Translations under genes and position numbers: made by a program
Assembly (NCBI RefSeq): GCF_003626575.1
Contig: NZ_RBDY01000014.1
Location: 104,482-168,481 of the forward strand
Reading direction: 5' to 3'
Source: Streptomyces radicis
GTDB lineage: Bacteria > Actinomycetota > Actinomycetes > Streptomycetales > Streptomycetaceae
DNA: 64,000 nt
Notes under the pieces: generated by a model
The model's database searches: none
What the model was told of the DNA's origin: nothing
Seen by the model: only the letters and a program-made list of their open reading frames with translations
Part shown: positions 1-8,484 of the stretch, in pieces
Layout of the letters: each line of letters starts with the position of its first letter
Numbering within the stretch: position 1 is the stretch's first letter

Positions 1-413
1 AACACCGCGTAGGCCGCGAGGAATATCAGGAACACCCCGCCCACCCCGCTCGGCGCCACCAGCCACCAGCGGTCCAGATAGAAGAACCACAGCCAGACCA
101 GGAACGAGCCGTACGCCGCCCCCACCAGCACCGAGAGCAGCACGAGGCCACCCAGCAGCCCGACCGCCCAGCGCACCGCCAGATACGCGAGCGCCGCCCG
201 GCGCTCCACCACCGCCCCCTGCGGGGGCCGCTCGCCGCCGAGGAACGCCACGACCCTGGCCCGCTCCCACGCGGCCACCCGCGCGGGCACCGCCGTCCCC
301 GCCCGCCCCGGCAGCGCGCCCACGAGCAGCGCGGCGACGTCGAGCACGGCCGTCGCCGTGCCGCACGCCAGCCCGGCCGCCATCAGCGCCCACCGGCGCG
401 CCACCTGTCCCAT
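1..413 (-). CDS. N-terminal part of a sensor-type integral membrane protein
   Basis: The gene runs off the left edge, so only about the first 137 residues are visible. It starts at an ATG whose first residues are MGQVARRWALMAAG. The visible part has an amphipathic Ala/Arg-rich start, a short linker with WERARVVAFLG, and at least two hydrophobic segments separated by an aromatic turn (WLWFFYLDRWW). This pattern resembles the putative-sensor region found before the kinase core in many Streptomyces histidine kinases, but no kinase motif lies inside the window. A TTG seven bases upstream is a weaker alternative start. The family assignment is an inference; an unrelated membrane protein remains possible. 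Confidence 0.55.
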   Translation of the reverse strand, partial: MGQVARRWALMAAGLACGTATAVLDVAALLVGALPGRAGTAVPARVAAWERARVVAFLGGERPPQGAVVERRAALAYLAVRWAVGLLGGLVLLSVLVGAAYGSFLVWLWFFYLDRWWLVAPSGVGGVFLIFLAAYAV

Positions 414-524
414 GCCGACCAAGCTAACGCGGAGGGCCGGGGCAGCGGACTGCGGTTCTCCGCAGAACGTCCCTGAGGCGGCCCGCATGGCGGGGCCCCG
501 CCGGGACTTTGTACCGTTCACTGT

Positions 525-1226
525 GTGATCTCTTCCTCCGCACCCCTTCACCTGGCCTCGTCCGAGGACCCCGGCGGCATCGCCGGGTGGGCCACCGACC
601 TCATGGAGGCCCTCGGCGCACCGGGCGCCGGCGCGGCCATCGCCCTGGAGAACCTGTTCCCGCCGCTGCCGAGCGAGGTGATCCTGCCCCTGGCCGGGTT
701 CACCGCGAGCCAGGGCGACATGAGCCTGTGGGCCGCGCTCGTGTGGACCACCATCGGCTCCGTGGTCGGCGCGGTGGCGCTGTACTACCTCGGCGTATGG
801 CTGGGCAGGGAGCGGCTGATCGCGATCGCCGACAAGCTGCCGCTGGTCAAGGTCGAGGACATCGAGAAGACGGAGGCGTGGTTCGCCAAGCACGGCAGCA
901 AGGCCGTCTTCTTCGGGCGCATGATCCCGATCTTCCGAAGTCTCATCTCGATCCCCGCGGGGGTCGAGAGGATGCCGCTGCCCTCCTTCCTCCTGCTCAC
1001 CACGCTGGGCAGCGCCATCTGGAACACTCTGTTCGTCCTCGCCGGGTACCGCCTCGGCGAGGACTGGGAGCGGGTCACCGACATGGTGTCGGTCTACTCC
1101 AAGGTCGTGCTGGTCGTGGTGGTGCTCGCGCTCGTCGCGTTCATCCTCTACCGCGTGTTCCGGCCGGGGAAGGGCAAGCGCCGCGCCTCGGCGCCGCCGC
1201 AGGACCGGGAGCCGGACCACTCCTGA
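525..1226 (+). CDS. DedA/SNARE-associated family membrane protein
   Basis: This 233-residue protein has the DedA (PF09335) pattern: an N-terminal re-entrant segment with ENLFPPLPSEVILPLAG, then a G-R-x-I-P-x-x-R segment (FFGRMIPIFRSLISIPAG), a C-terminal pair of membrane helices and a basic tail. DedA proteins are inner-membrane transporters or flippases linked to envelope lipid recycling, proton-motive-force balance and peptide resistance; the substrate here cannot be told. The GTG start follows a GC-rich leader with no clear ribosome binding site. It stands alone, divergent from the partial membrane gene on its left and convergent with the acetamidase-like gene on its right. Confidence 0.88.
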   Translation: MISSSAPLHLASSEDPGGIAGWATDLMEALGAPGAGAAIALENLFPPLPSEVILPLAGFTASQGDMSLWAALVWTTIGSVVGAVALYYLGVWLGRERLIAIADKLPLVKVEDIEKTEAWFAKHGSKAVFFGRMIPIFRSLISIPAGVERMPLPSFLLLTTLGSAIWNTLFVLAGYRLGEDWERVTDMVSVYSKVVLVVVVLALVAFILYRVFRPGKGKRRASAPPQDREPDHS

Positions 1227-1319
1227 TCGCTACCGGTTCCTGATCGTCACCGTTCGCGTTCAGACCGTCCCAGACCGCCCCAGACCGCCCCAGACCGTCC
1301 CAGTCCATCTCAGCCCGCC

Positions 1320-2693
1320 TCAGTCCGTGAAGTGCTCCTTGGTGATCGTCGCGTGGACCCCGACCGTGCGGTCGACCACCTGGGAGACATGGAAGTCGGC
1401 GGCGGCCGACAGGTACGCGTAGGCGACCGCGCGGTCCATGCCCTGGTCGTGCTCGAGGAAGTCCAGGGCGTTGACCACGGCCCGCCGCATCGCCACATCG
1501 AGATCGCCGAGCTGCCCGCCCAGGCCGCCGTCAGGGTCGGACAGGCCGACGGGCAGCCACGCGTCCTCCGTCTCCCCGAACGGGTAGCGGAACGCCACGG
1601 ACGGCGCGTCCCCCGACCCCGGCTTGCACACGGTCAGCCGGAACGTCGCCCGCAACGACCCCTCGACCGCCGTCAGCGCCACCTCGCCGTCGGCCATGGC
1701 GAAGTGCGGGTCGCCCGTGTAGAAGAGGGCGCCCTCGGCGAAGACCGGCAGGTAGAGCGCCGAGCCACGGCGCAGCAGCGCGATGTCGATGTTGCCGCCG
1801 CCGAGGTTGGGGGGTATGGAGTTCAGCTCGGGGGCGTTGAGCGTGCCCCCTTCCACGAACGCGACGCCCATCGTGCCCATGTGCGGCCCCAGCGGGAACG
1901 TCACCTCGCGCCGCCGCCCCAGCGGCAGCACACCGCTCAACTCCCCGCCCCTGCCGCGCCGTACGGGCGTGAACACCGAGACGTTGCCATACGCCTCCGG
2001 GTCCCCTCCCGGCCGCCCGTCGGTGGCGACGGGCGGCATGACCTCGGACAGCTCGATCCCGTCGGGCGCCGAGCCGTCGGGGCGCCGCGCGAGCGCCCCC
2101 TTGCCGTGGCGGCTCGAGATCACGCCGTAGGGCACGCGCGGCAGCAGCGAAAGCGGCTCGACCTTCAGCACGTCGCCGGGCTCCGCGCCCCGCACCGCGA
2201 TCGGCCCGGTGATCACATGCGGTCCGTCGGCGTCGAAGTCGCGCTCGGTCCGGTCGTATTCGCGCGCGATGGCCACGGCGTCGTCGAGCACGTCGCGCCG
2301 GTCGACGTCGTGCCCGCCGAACCACGCGACCGGGTCGCGGCCCTGGTCCTCCAGGATCCCCTCGTGGGACACGGAGTCGACGGTCACCGTGTCGCCCGAC
2401 CTGACGCGCAGCACCGGCTCGGCGTCGCGCGCGGGCAGGTAGCCCCAGCGGACCTGCTCGGGCAGGGACGGCACGTAGTGGTCGCCGTCGATGCGGCCCC
2501 TGCGGGGCTGGAGCACGTCGCGGGGGTAGTCGTCGCGGCCGCGCCCTGCGGCGCTCGCGGTCCCTGCCGCGCCGATCGCCCCGGCGGCGGCGCCGCCCCC
2601 GACGGCGGTCACGGCGGAGGCGGCCCGCAGGAACCCCCGCCGCCCCAGTCCTTCGACGAGCAGGTCACGGGCGTGGCTGGGGTCGTGGTTCAT
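1320..2693 (-). CDS. Acetamidase/formamidase family protein, Tat-exported
   Basis: The 457-residue protein opens with a twin-arginine signal (GRRGFLRAASAVTAVGG) and an Ala-rich stretch ending in ASAAG, so it is probably exported folded. The mature part follows the FmdA/AmdA fold (PF03069): SGDTVTVDSVSHEG, DGPHVITGPIAVRGAEPGD, a long GGNIDIALLRRGSALYLPV segment and GDPHFAMADGEVALTAVE. The family hydrolyses formamide, acetamide or related short amides to ammonia and acid. The reading frame stays open far upstream, but the ATG before the Tat signal is the sensible start. A MarR-family gene lies divergently, with a perfect inverted repeat between them. A shorter cytoplasmic relative lies at 38273-39214. 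Confidence 0.85.
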   Translation of the reverse strand: MNHDPSHARDLLVEGLGRRGFLRAASAVTAVGGGAAAGAIGAAGTASAAGRGRDDYPRDVLQPRRGRIDGDHYVPSLPEQVRWGYLPARDAEPVLRVRSGDTVTVDSVSHEGILEDQGRDPVAWFGGHDVDRRDVLDDAVAIAREYDRTERDFDADGPHVITGPIAVRGAEPGDVLKVEPLSLLPRVPYGVISSRHGKGALARRPDGSAPDGIELSEVMPPVATDGRPGGDPEAYGNVSVFTPVRRGRGGELSGVLPLGRRREVTFPLGPHMGTMGVAFVEGGTLNAPELNSIPPNLGGGNIDIALLRRGSALYLPVFAEGALFYTGDPHFAMADGEVALTAVEGSLRATFRLTVCKPGSGDAPSVAFRYPFGETEDAWLPVGLSDPDGGLGGQLGDLDVAMRRAVVNALDFLEHDQGMDRAVAYAYLSAAADFHVSQVVDRTVGVHATITKEHFTD

Positions 2694-2861
2694 GGCGTTT
2701 CTCCTGTTCCGCGCGGTGGCACGACCGCACCAGAACAGAACGCCCGCCCTCCCCGCCACCCCCGGGCCCAAGACGTTGCACCCCTCTAACGGCCCCGAAA
2801 CCCCCCCGCACCGCCCGCGCCTTCTCGGTCCCGGCGGGACACACGCGGGAAACGCGGCGAT

Positions 2862-2883
2862 ATGCATGTCGCCTAACATGCAT
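2862..2883. promoter_or_regulatory. Perfect inverted repeat, probable MarR operator
   Basis: ATGCATGT and ACATGCAT form a perfect 8-bp inverted repeat around a 6-bp spacer. It lies between the divergent acetamidase-like gene and the MarR gene, about 38 bp before the regulator start. Size and symmetry fit a MarR dimer site. A TAACAT at 2874-2879 inside it could serve as a -10 element for the regulator, which would give autorepression. Binding is an inference. Confidence 0.6.
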
Positions 2884-2921
2884 GTGTCGTCCGGCCTGTT
2901 GTCCGACCCGGAGGGGGGCGC

Positions 2922-3401
2922 GTGGAAGACGCTCACGCCCGTGACATCGCCGCCATCGAGGCGGCCGTCGTCGCCCTGCGCCGCACCTACAAGCGCCGCG
3001 CCCCGGCCCGGCTCGCCGCGCGGCGCGGTGAGCGGCCCGTTCGGCACGGGCAACTGCCGGACGCCGTCTTCGAGTTGCTCGACGCGATCGAGTCCTCGGC
3101 GGCGCGCGGCGAAACGTTGACCGTGAGCGAGGCCGCCGCCGTCCTCGGCGTGGACCAGCCGCGCTCGAGCCGCCTCACCGCGCAGGCCCTCGCGGCGGGC
3201 CTCCTGCGCCGCGAGGCGGACCATCACGACGGCCGCCGCTCGCTCCTGGCGCTGACCCCCGAGGGCCACGACGTCCTGCTCCGCATCCGCGGCTTCCGCC
3301 GCCGGGTGATCGCCGAGGCGACGGCCGACTGGCCGGACACGGACCGCGCGACGCTCGCGCGGCTGCTGACGCGGTTCGTGCGGGACGTCGATCCGGGGTA
3401 G
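2922..3401 (+). CDS. MarR-family winged-helix regulator
   Basis: This 159-residue protein has an N-terminal helix, then a winged helix-turn-helix at roughly residues 65-115: LTVSEAAAVLGVDQPRSSRLTAQALAAGLL, followed by the wing DHHDGRRSLLALTPEG. It ends with a dimerisation helix. MarR proteins are usually repressors relieved by small phenolic or oxidised ligands. The GTG start has a strong GGAGGGG ribosome site just upstream. Divergence from the acetamidase-like gene and the palindrome between them suggest it controls that gene and itself. Confidence 0.85.
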   Translation: MEDAHARDIAAIEAAVVALRRTYKRRAPARLAARRGERPVRHGQLPDAVFELLDAIESSAARGETLTVSEAAAVLGVDQPRSSRLTAQALAAGLLRREADHHDGRRSLLALTPEGHDVLLRIRGFRRRVIAEATADWPDTDRATLARLLTRFVRDVDPG

Positions 3402-3440
3402 GGGTGGGGGCGGTTCTCGCCGTCTGCCGCGGTGTCCGAG

Positions 3441-3507
3441 GGGTGCCCTTCTGAAACGCGGCACACTTTGTGTTGAACAGAACGTGCCCTGTTTCAGAAG
3501 AGCACCC
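3441..3507. terminator. Long imperfect hairpin between convergent genes
   Basis: Arms at 3441-3457 and 3491-3507 match at 16 of 17 positions as inverted copies. A second short pair (GGCAC/GTGCC) lies inside, so the 67-bp element can fold almost entirely. It lies downstream of the marR gene. The next gene rightwards is the antiporter on the other strand, so it could end transcription from both sides. There is no T-tract, as is common in Streptomyces. A mobile palindromic unit is an alternative. Confidence 0.5.
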
Positions 3508-3831
3508 GTCCCCGCGTAAGCGGACATAAGGCCCAAGGTGCCCGCTGAATGAAACGCGCCCCGGCCCGGACCGGCCCGCTCCATGAGCTCAACGTGCGCG
3601 CGGTGAACGACGAGAGCGGCGGCCAGGGCAGGCCCGAAGGGCCGCGCCCGTTCGGCGAACGGTCCCGACCAGCGACGAGACCGATCGTTGACCGAGACGG
3701 CCGGTCACCCGACGCCCCCTCCCCCGTAGGTGCCATCTCTGACCCGCACCCCCACGAAACAGACCAACCGGCAGACGGCGAACGGGAGGACGTCCAGCCC
3801 GCACCCGCCCCGGCCAAGCGCCGCAGGCCCC
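3508..3831. other. Intergenic stretch with no supported gene
   Basis: About 320 bp separate the hairpin from the stop codon of the antiporter. Open frames cross it on both strands, but they are proline- and arginine-rich, have no convincing ribosome site and match no family I recognise. I see no repeat or RNA structure of note. Confidence 0.5.
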
Positions 3832-5184
3832 TCACCCCGACCCCCGCGCCGTCGGCTGGTGCGGCACGTGCCAGGCCAGCGCGCGCTGTTCGCGGGTGTC
3901 CTCGTCCGCCGTGCGCTCCACCCGGCTCATCGCGACCCGCAGCAGCGGCGGCGCCATCACGGAGGTCAGCACCGCGACAAGCACCACGACCGAGAACATC
4001 TCCGTGGACAGCAGCCCGAGCCGCACCCCCGCCATGGCGATGATGACCTCGATCACGCCCCGCGCGTTCATGCCAGCGCCCAGGGCCAGCGCCTCCCAGC
4101 GCGACATGCGCGCCCCCAGCGCGCCGATGAACGCCCCGGCGAACTTCCCCGCGATCGCCGTCGCCACCACCGCGCCCGCCCACAGCGCCGTCACCGGGTC
4201 GGCCAGCGCCGTGAGGTCCATCCGCAACCCCGCCGTCGCGAAGAACAGCGGGGCGAGCACGACCAACACCGTGGTGTTGAGCGGCTCGAGCCGACGCGGG
4301 CCCACCTCCTCGGTCGTGCGGCCGATCAGGATCCCGCACAGGAACGCCCCGAAAACCGCCTCGAGGCCCAGCGCATGCGTCCCCGCCGCGGCCAGCGTGA
4401 TCAGCACCACGGACACCGCTATCGGCATGCCCCGCACCTCGGAACGCGCCGCCAGCCGCATCGCGGCCCCGACCACCACGCGTCCGACCGTTGCCGCGCA
4501 CAGCAGCACCAGGCCCAACTGCCCGAACGTCCAGACCAGTTCGCCGCCGTCCAGGCCCGTGGTCGCCATCGCGGCCACCACCGAGAGCAGCAGCCAGCCG
4601 ATCGCGTCGTCCACCGTTCCGACGACGAGTATCAGCTGCCCGAGCGTCCGGTGCAGCAGCCCCATGTCGATCAGCGTGCGGGCGATCACCGGGATCGCGC
4701 TCACCGACATCGCCACGCCCACGAACAGCGCGAACGTCAACGTATCCGCCTCGGGCCCCCGCATGGCGTCAGGCAGCAGCAGCCCGAGCCCGAGCCCCAT
4801 GGCCAACGGCACCAGCAGGCCCGCGGCGCTGACCCCGGCCGCCTTCGCGCCATGCCTGCGCACCAGCGACATGTCCAGGTGCACCCCGGTGAACCCGACC
4901 AGCAGCAGCACCCCCAACTGGCCCACGGCGTCCAGCAGATGCATCTGCCCCGGCTCCTGAGGGAAGAGCCACTCGGCCACCCCGGGCGCCACCGCGGTCA
5001 GCAGCGAGGGCCCCATCAACACGCCCGCGCACAGCTCCCCGACGATCGCGGGCATCCTCAACCGCACGGCCAGGCGCCCGAGAAGGAGGGCCATCAGGAG
5101 CAACAGGCCGATCTGGAGGAGGAGAAGCAGCAGCTCGTGCTCGGGGATGGGCGCCACCGGAACGGAGTCGGCGCTCAAGGACAT
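3832..5184 (-). CDS. CPA2-type cation:proton antiporter
   Basis: The 450-residue protein has about 12 hydrophobic segments and fits the sodium/hydrogen exchanger family (PF00999), CPA2 branch. Family-like motifs include RLRMPAIVGELCAGVLMGPSLL near the N-terminus, VGTVDDAIGWLLLS, which carries the paired acidic residues of the transport site, and AGMNARGVIEVIIA near the C-terminus. No TrkA-N or other cytosolic nucleotide-binding domain follows, unlike long Kef proteins. It would exchange Na+ or K+ for H+ across the membrane. The upstream region is shared with the divergent Clp_N gene. Confidence 0.88.
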   Translation of the reverse strand: MSLSADSVPVAPIPEHELLLLLLQIGLLLLMALLLGRLAVRLRMPAIVGELCAGVLMGPSLLTAVAPGVAEWLFPQEPGQMHLLDAVGQLGVLLLVGFTGVHLDMSLVRRHGAKAAGVSAAGLLVPLAMGLGLGLLLPDAMRGPEADTLTFALFVGVAMSVSAIPVIARTLIDMGLLHRTLGQLILVVGTVDDAIGWLLLSVVAAMATTGLDGGELVWTFGQLGLVLLCAATVGRVVVGAAMRLAARSEVRGMPIAVSVVLITLAAAGTHALGLEAVFGAFLCGILIGRTTEEVGPRRLEPLNTTVLVVLAPLFFATAGLRMDLTALADPVTALWAGAVVATAIAGKFAGAFIGALGARMSRWEALALGAGMNARGVIEVIIAMAGVRLGLLSTEMFSVVVLVAVLTSVMAPPLLRVAMSRVERTADEDTREQRALAWHVPHQPTARGSG

Positions 5185-5335
5185 ACGAACCCCTTGTCGG
5201 ACAAGGCGGGTTGCCCCGGGTTTCCACCGTCCCGCCGATCTTAGGAGAGTTCGGGTGGCCTTGGGTCACCGCGCGTCAGAGAATCGTTACTGCGCGCACA
5301 TCGGATCGCCGCCCTGGCCAGGGTCATATCCAGGT

Positions 5336-5381
5336 GTCAACTCCGGGTTGACGCGACGCCCGCTGTCAACCTACGGTTGAC
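5336..5381 (+). promoter_or_regulatory. Two GTCAAC-N5-GTTGAC operators overlapping a leaderless promoter
   Basis: Two 17-bp palindromes of identical design, GTCAAC-N5-GTTGAC, lie at 5336-5352 and 5365-5381, 29 bp centre to centre. They contain the promoter parts: TTGACG at 5348-5353 as -35, an 18-bp spacer, and TACGGT at 5372-5377 as -10. That -10 predicts transcription starting at about 5384, the A of the Clp_N gene's ATG, with no room for a ribosome site. Autorepression by the adjacent HTH protein is inferred. Confidence 0.65.
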
Positions 5382-5383
5382 GC

Positions 5384-6100
5384 ATGACGACGCAGATTCG
5401 GCTCGACGATCTGATCGAGGCCATCAAGAAGGTCCACGACAACGCCCTTGACCAGCTCGCCGACGCGGTGATCGCGGCCGATCACCTCGGCGAGCTGGCC
5501 GATCACCTGATCGGCCACTTCGTCGACCAGGCCCGCCGCTCGGGCGCCTCGTGGACGGAGATCGGCCGCAGCATGGGCGTCACGCGGCAGGCGGCGCAGA
5601 AGCGTTTCGTCCCCAAGGACGTCAGCGCCGACCTCGACCCCGCCGAGGGCTTCAACCGCTTCACGCCCCGCGCGCGCAAGGCGCTGATGGCGGGGCACGA
5701 GGCGGCCAAGGCCGCCGGGAACGACCAGGTGGTCCCCGCCCACATCGTGCTCGGCCTGCTCGACGACCCGGGCGCGCTCGCCGGGGTGACGATCACGGAG
5801 CTCGGCGTCCGGCTCGACGCCGTGCGCGAGGCCGCCGAGGCCGCGCTCCCCGAGCCCGCCGCCGAGGTCCCCTCGCTCGTCCCCTACGACGCGGCCGCCA
5901 AGAAGGCGCTCGAGCTGACGTTCCGCGAGGCCCTGCGCCTGGGGCACAACTACATCGGCACCGAGCACATGCTGCTCGCCCTCCTCGAACAGGAGGACGG
6001 CGCAGGGGTGTTGGCCGGGGTCGGCCTGGAGAAGGCGGCCGTCGAGGCACGGGTCGTCGAGACGCTCAAGGCGATCACGGCCTTCCCGAAGAAGGACTGA
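5384..6100 (+). CDS. HTH plus Clp N-terminal-repeat protein
   Basis: This 238-residue protein begins with a helical region and a helix-turn-helix at about residues 54-75 (GASWTEIGRSMGVTRQAAQKRF). Two Clp_N-type repeats follow from about residue 90 to the end (FTPRARKALMAGHEAAKAAG, GHNYIGTEHMLLALL). Clp_N repeats are the substrate/adaptor-binding part of ClpA/ClpC; there is no AAA+ domain here, so it is not an unfoldase. Free-standing HTH/Clp_N proteins are common in actinobacteria and their role is not settled; a stress regulator that senses Clp clients is plausible. The ATG sits two bases after a strong double palindrome. Confidence 0.8.
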   Translation: MTTQIRLDDLIEAIKKVHDNALDQLADAVIAADHLGELADHLIGHFVDQARRSGASWTEIGRSMGVTRQAAQKRFVPKDVSADLDPAEGFNRFTPRARKALMAGHEAAKAAGNDQVVPAHIVLGLLDDPGALAGVTITELGVRLDAVREAAEAALPEPAAEVPSLVPYDAAAKKALELTFREALRLGHNYIGTEHMLLALLEQEDGAGVLAGVGLEKAAVEARVVETLKAITAFPKKD

Positions 6101-6101
6101 G

Positions 6102-6239
6102 GCCGACGGCGGGCGCCCGTACGAGAGCGTCTACGCGTTCCGCCACGACGGGAGCGGCGGGCGCCTGGTGGGCGTCGAGGAGTACGGCAACCCCGTGACG
6201 TTCTGCGCCACGTTCGCCTCCCCCGACTGCCCGGCCTGA
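6102..6239 (+). pseudogene. Possible remnant of a small protein
   Basis: This frame reads with protein-like composition (GGRPYESVYAFRHDG, then VEEYGNPVTFCATF) up to a TGA, but it has no start codon of its own and follows the Clp_N stop directly in another frame. It lies antisense to the unusually long C-terminus of the acetyltransferase gene. It looks like the 3' end of a gene whose front has been lost. Evidence is composition only. Confidence 0.25.
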
Positions 6240-6736
6240 GCGCGCGCGGGCACCTGGCAGAGGCTCCGCGAGAAGCGCAGCGCCGGACGCCCTTCGAGCA
6301 CCGTCTCGCCGTCCTGGGTGAAGCCCGTGCGCCCCAGGACCGCGCGGGAGCCCGCGTTGTCCAGCGTCGTGGCCGCGCGCAGCATCCTCAGCCCGTACTC
6401 CTCGGCGGCGACCCCGCACATCTGCCGCACCGCCGTGGTCGCGAGTCCGCGCCCCGCCGCGCACTTGGCGATCCTGAAGCCCAACTCGGCGGCCGCGTCC
6501 GCCACATCGACCAGGTTGACCCGCCCGACGATCGCCCCGTCGGCGTCCACCAGCACATGGAAGTGGCAGGTACCGGCGGCCTGTTCGGCGAGCAGTGACT
6601 CGTGCCTGGCCTCGAAGTCCGCGAAGTACGCGTCCCCGCGGTCGGGCACTGACGCGGCGAAGTAGCTCCGGTTCTCCCGCTCGAAAGCGAGCAGGGCCGG
6701 GGCGTGATCGCGGTGGAGCCGCACGAGTTCGGTCAT
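6131..6736 (-). CDS. GNAT acetyltransferase, RimJ/RimL type
   Basis: The 201-residue protein has the GNAT core: the beta4 strand IVGRVNLVDV, then GFRIAKCAAGRGLATTAVRQM, which holds the R/Q-x-x-G-x-G/A acetyl-CoA loop, and LRAATTLDNAGSRAVLGRTGF near the end. This arrangement is typical of ribosomal-protein or antibiotic N-acetyltransferases. The family normally ends soon after the ALRFSRSL stretch; here about 40 extra residues of low-complexity character follow, suggesting that the original stop was lost. It is divergent from the dipeptidase gene with about 70 bp between. Confidence 0.8.
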   Translation of the reverse strand: MTELVRLHRDHAPALLAFERENRSYFAASVPDRGDAYFADFEARHESLLAEQAAGTCHFHVLVDADGAIVGRVNLVDVADAAAELGFRIAKCAAGRGLATTAVRQMCGVAAEEYGLRMLRAATTLDNAGSRAVLGRTGFTQDGETVLEGRPALRFSRSLCQVPARAQAGQSGEANVAQNVTGLPYSSTPTRRPPLPSWRNA

Positions 6737-6808
6737 GGGAGAACGCTAGGCGAAGCCCCCGCTCCGGGCGAGACCGTGATCGCTGGCCCGCCGCCGGGTC
6801 CGCGGCGC

Positions 6809-7810
6809 ATGATGGCTGCCATGCCCAACGCGTCCCCGCCACCGCGCCTTTCGCCTCTGCTGTGGGAGCAGCACTGCTGCCTTCCGCTGGAAAGACGGGC
6901 GGACGTCGGTGAGTTGGCGCGTTACCGCAGGCCGGGGGGCAGCTTTGTCTCGGTGAACGCGGGCTATGTCCCGCACGGCGCCGACGACGTGACCGGCCTG
7001 CTCACGAGCTGGCGGGCGCGGATCGCCGCGGACGACCGCCTGCGGCTGGCCGCGAGCGTCGATGACGTCGACGCCGCCGCGCGCGCGGGCGAGGTGGCGG
7101 TGGCGTTCGACCTGGAGGACTCGGGGCCGCTCGAGGGGCGGTTGGACCGGGTGCGCCACTTCTACGACCTCGGCGTCCGCACGATGCTGCCGAGTTACAA
7201 CAACCGCAACGCGGCGGGCGGCGGCTGCCTCGACGAGGTCGACGAGGGGCTCACCGCCTACGGCCGCGCGCTGATACGGGAGATGAACGCCGTCGGCATG
7301 GTCGCGGACGGCTCCCACTGTGGCGCCCGCACGGGGCTCGACATGTGCGAGGTCTCCGAACGGCCCGTGATCTACAGCCACTCGTGCATGCGCGCGGTGT
7401 GGGACCACCCCCGCAACATCACCGACGAGCAGGCCAGGGCGTGCGCCGCCACGGGCGGGGTCGTCGGCATCACGGGCGTCGGGATCTTCCTCGGCCCCAA
7501 CGTCGCGGATGTCGACGCGCTGGTCCGGCACATCGACCACGCCGTCGACCTCGTCGGCCCCGAACACGTCGGGCTGTCGACCGACTACCCGTTCGACCAG
7601 GGGGACTTCAACGCGCTGCTCAAGGAGAGCCCCGAGCTGTTCCCCGACTGCTACACCCGCTGGGGGCCGATCGCCTTCATGCCCCCCGAGGACCTGCTGA
7701 CCGTCGAACGCGCGCTGCTCGCCCGGGGATACCCCGACGACGCCGTCGCCGCGATCCTGGGCGGCAACTTCCGCCGCGTCGCCGCGCGGGTGTGGCGACA
7801 GCAGCACTAG
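6809..7810 (+). CDS. Membrane dipeptidase family (peptidase M19) protein
   Basis: The 333-residue TIM-barrel hydrolase matches the renal-dipeptidase family: WEQHCCLPL takes the place of the usual N-terminal metal site D-x-H-x-D, then VAFDLEDSGPLEGRLDRV, GMVADGSHCG with a metal-binding His, VIYSHSCMRAV and HVGLSTDYPFDQGDF near the C-terminus. M19 enzymes cleave dipeptides with two active-site zincs; the altered first site suggests a divergent substrate. ATGs at 6809, 6812 and 6821 are all in frame and none has a strong ribosome site. There is no signal peptide, so it should be cytoplasmic. Confidence 0.82.
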   Translation: MMAAMPNASPPPRLSPLLWEQHCCLPLERRADVGELARYRRPGGSFVSVNAGYVPHGADDVTGLLTSWRARIAADDRLRLAASVDDVDAAARAGEVAVAFDLEDSGPLEGRLDRVRHFYDLGVRTMLPSYNNRNAAGGGCLDEVDEGLTAYGRALIREMNAVGMVADGSHCGARTGLDMCEVSERPVIYSHSCMRAVWDHPRNITDEQARACAATGGVVGITGVGIFLGPNVADVDALVRHIDHAVDLVGPEHVGLSTDYPFDQGDFNALLKESPELFPDCYTRWGPIAFMPPEDLLTVERALLARGYPDDAVAAILGGNFRRVAARVWRQQH

Positions 7811-8081
7811 GGCCAACGACGTCACGCCCCCGCATGCCGAAGGACGAGTCAGGCTACGCCCGTTTCCGGCACGCCGCCGAGCCGTAACGACCGGGTCGCC
7901 CTCGCCCGGCTGACCCATCCACCCCTCGCCGCCCGGGAGTTGACCGGGGACACCCGGCGCGGGCCCGATCCGGGCGCCCAGGGAAGGCCGAGGCTCCTTC
8001 GGCGAGCCTGCCGGACCATGGCCGCGGTCCCGCTACGATCATCCTTCCGTCCACCCGAACGAGCGCCGGAGGGGTCGCGGC

Positions 8082-8420
8082 ATGGAGCAGGTCATGCGCT
8101 GGCTGAACGACTGGCACGCCACCCACGAGGGCGAACTCACCGCCCACCGGGTGCGTTTCCGTGGGACGCCGCCCTCCCTCGCGCTCGAGGCGGGCTCCCA
8201 CCTGGTCACGCTCGACATCCGCCCCGCCGACGCCCCCCGCGAAGGGCCCGCACCCGAGGGCCGGGCACCCGATGGCCCGGCCCACCGCGTCCGCGCGGTG
8301 TTCCTCGACCAGGACGCCGAAGAGACCTGGGAGGAAGAGGAGTTGGTGGCCAGCGAGGACGACCTGCGCGAACTCCTCGATCCCCTGCTCAAGTTCATGG
8401 TGGCCAACGCCGAAGCCTGA
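8082..8420 (+). CDS. Hypothetical acidic protein
   Basis: This 112-residue protein has a strong GGAGGGG site before its ATG. It starts MEQVMRWLNDW, has a central Pro/Gly-rich segment, and ends with a strongly acidic helix (DQDAEETWEEEELVASEDD) and a hydrophobic tail. I do not recognise a family. It is soluble and not obviously part of an operon, standing between the dipeptidase and the convergent SIMPL gene. Confidence 0.65.
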   Translation: MEQVMRWLNDWHATHEGELTAHRVRFRGTPPSLALEAGSHLVTLDIRPADAPREGPAPEGRAPDGPAHRVRAVFLDQDAEETWEEEELVASEDDLRELLDPLLKFMVANAEA

Positions 8421-8484
8421 GGCGCGCGGGACCCGTTCGGCTGCCGTTCGGGACCCGGCCGTTGCGTTCAGAGGGCGGGTTCGT

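Noticed and set aside
1332..2789. Long plus-strand open frame opposite the acetamidase-like gene
   Set aside because: Composition is typical of an antisense shadow and it runs through the promoter region without features.
3549..4043. Plus-strand gene after the long hairpin
   Set aside because: The frame is Pro/Arg-rich, overlaps the antiporter end and has no ribosome site.
3730..5244. Long plus-strand open frame of about 500 codons opposite the antiporter
   Set aside because: It is the mirror of the antiporter's high-GC codons, rich in Arg, His and Gln, with no family pattern or ribosome site.
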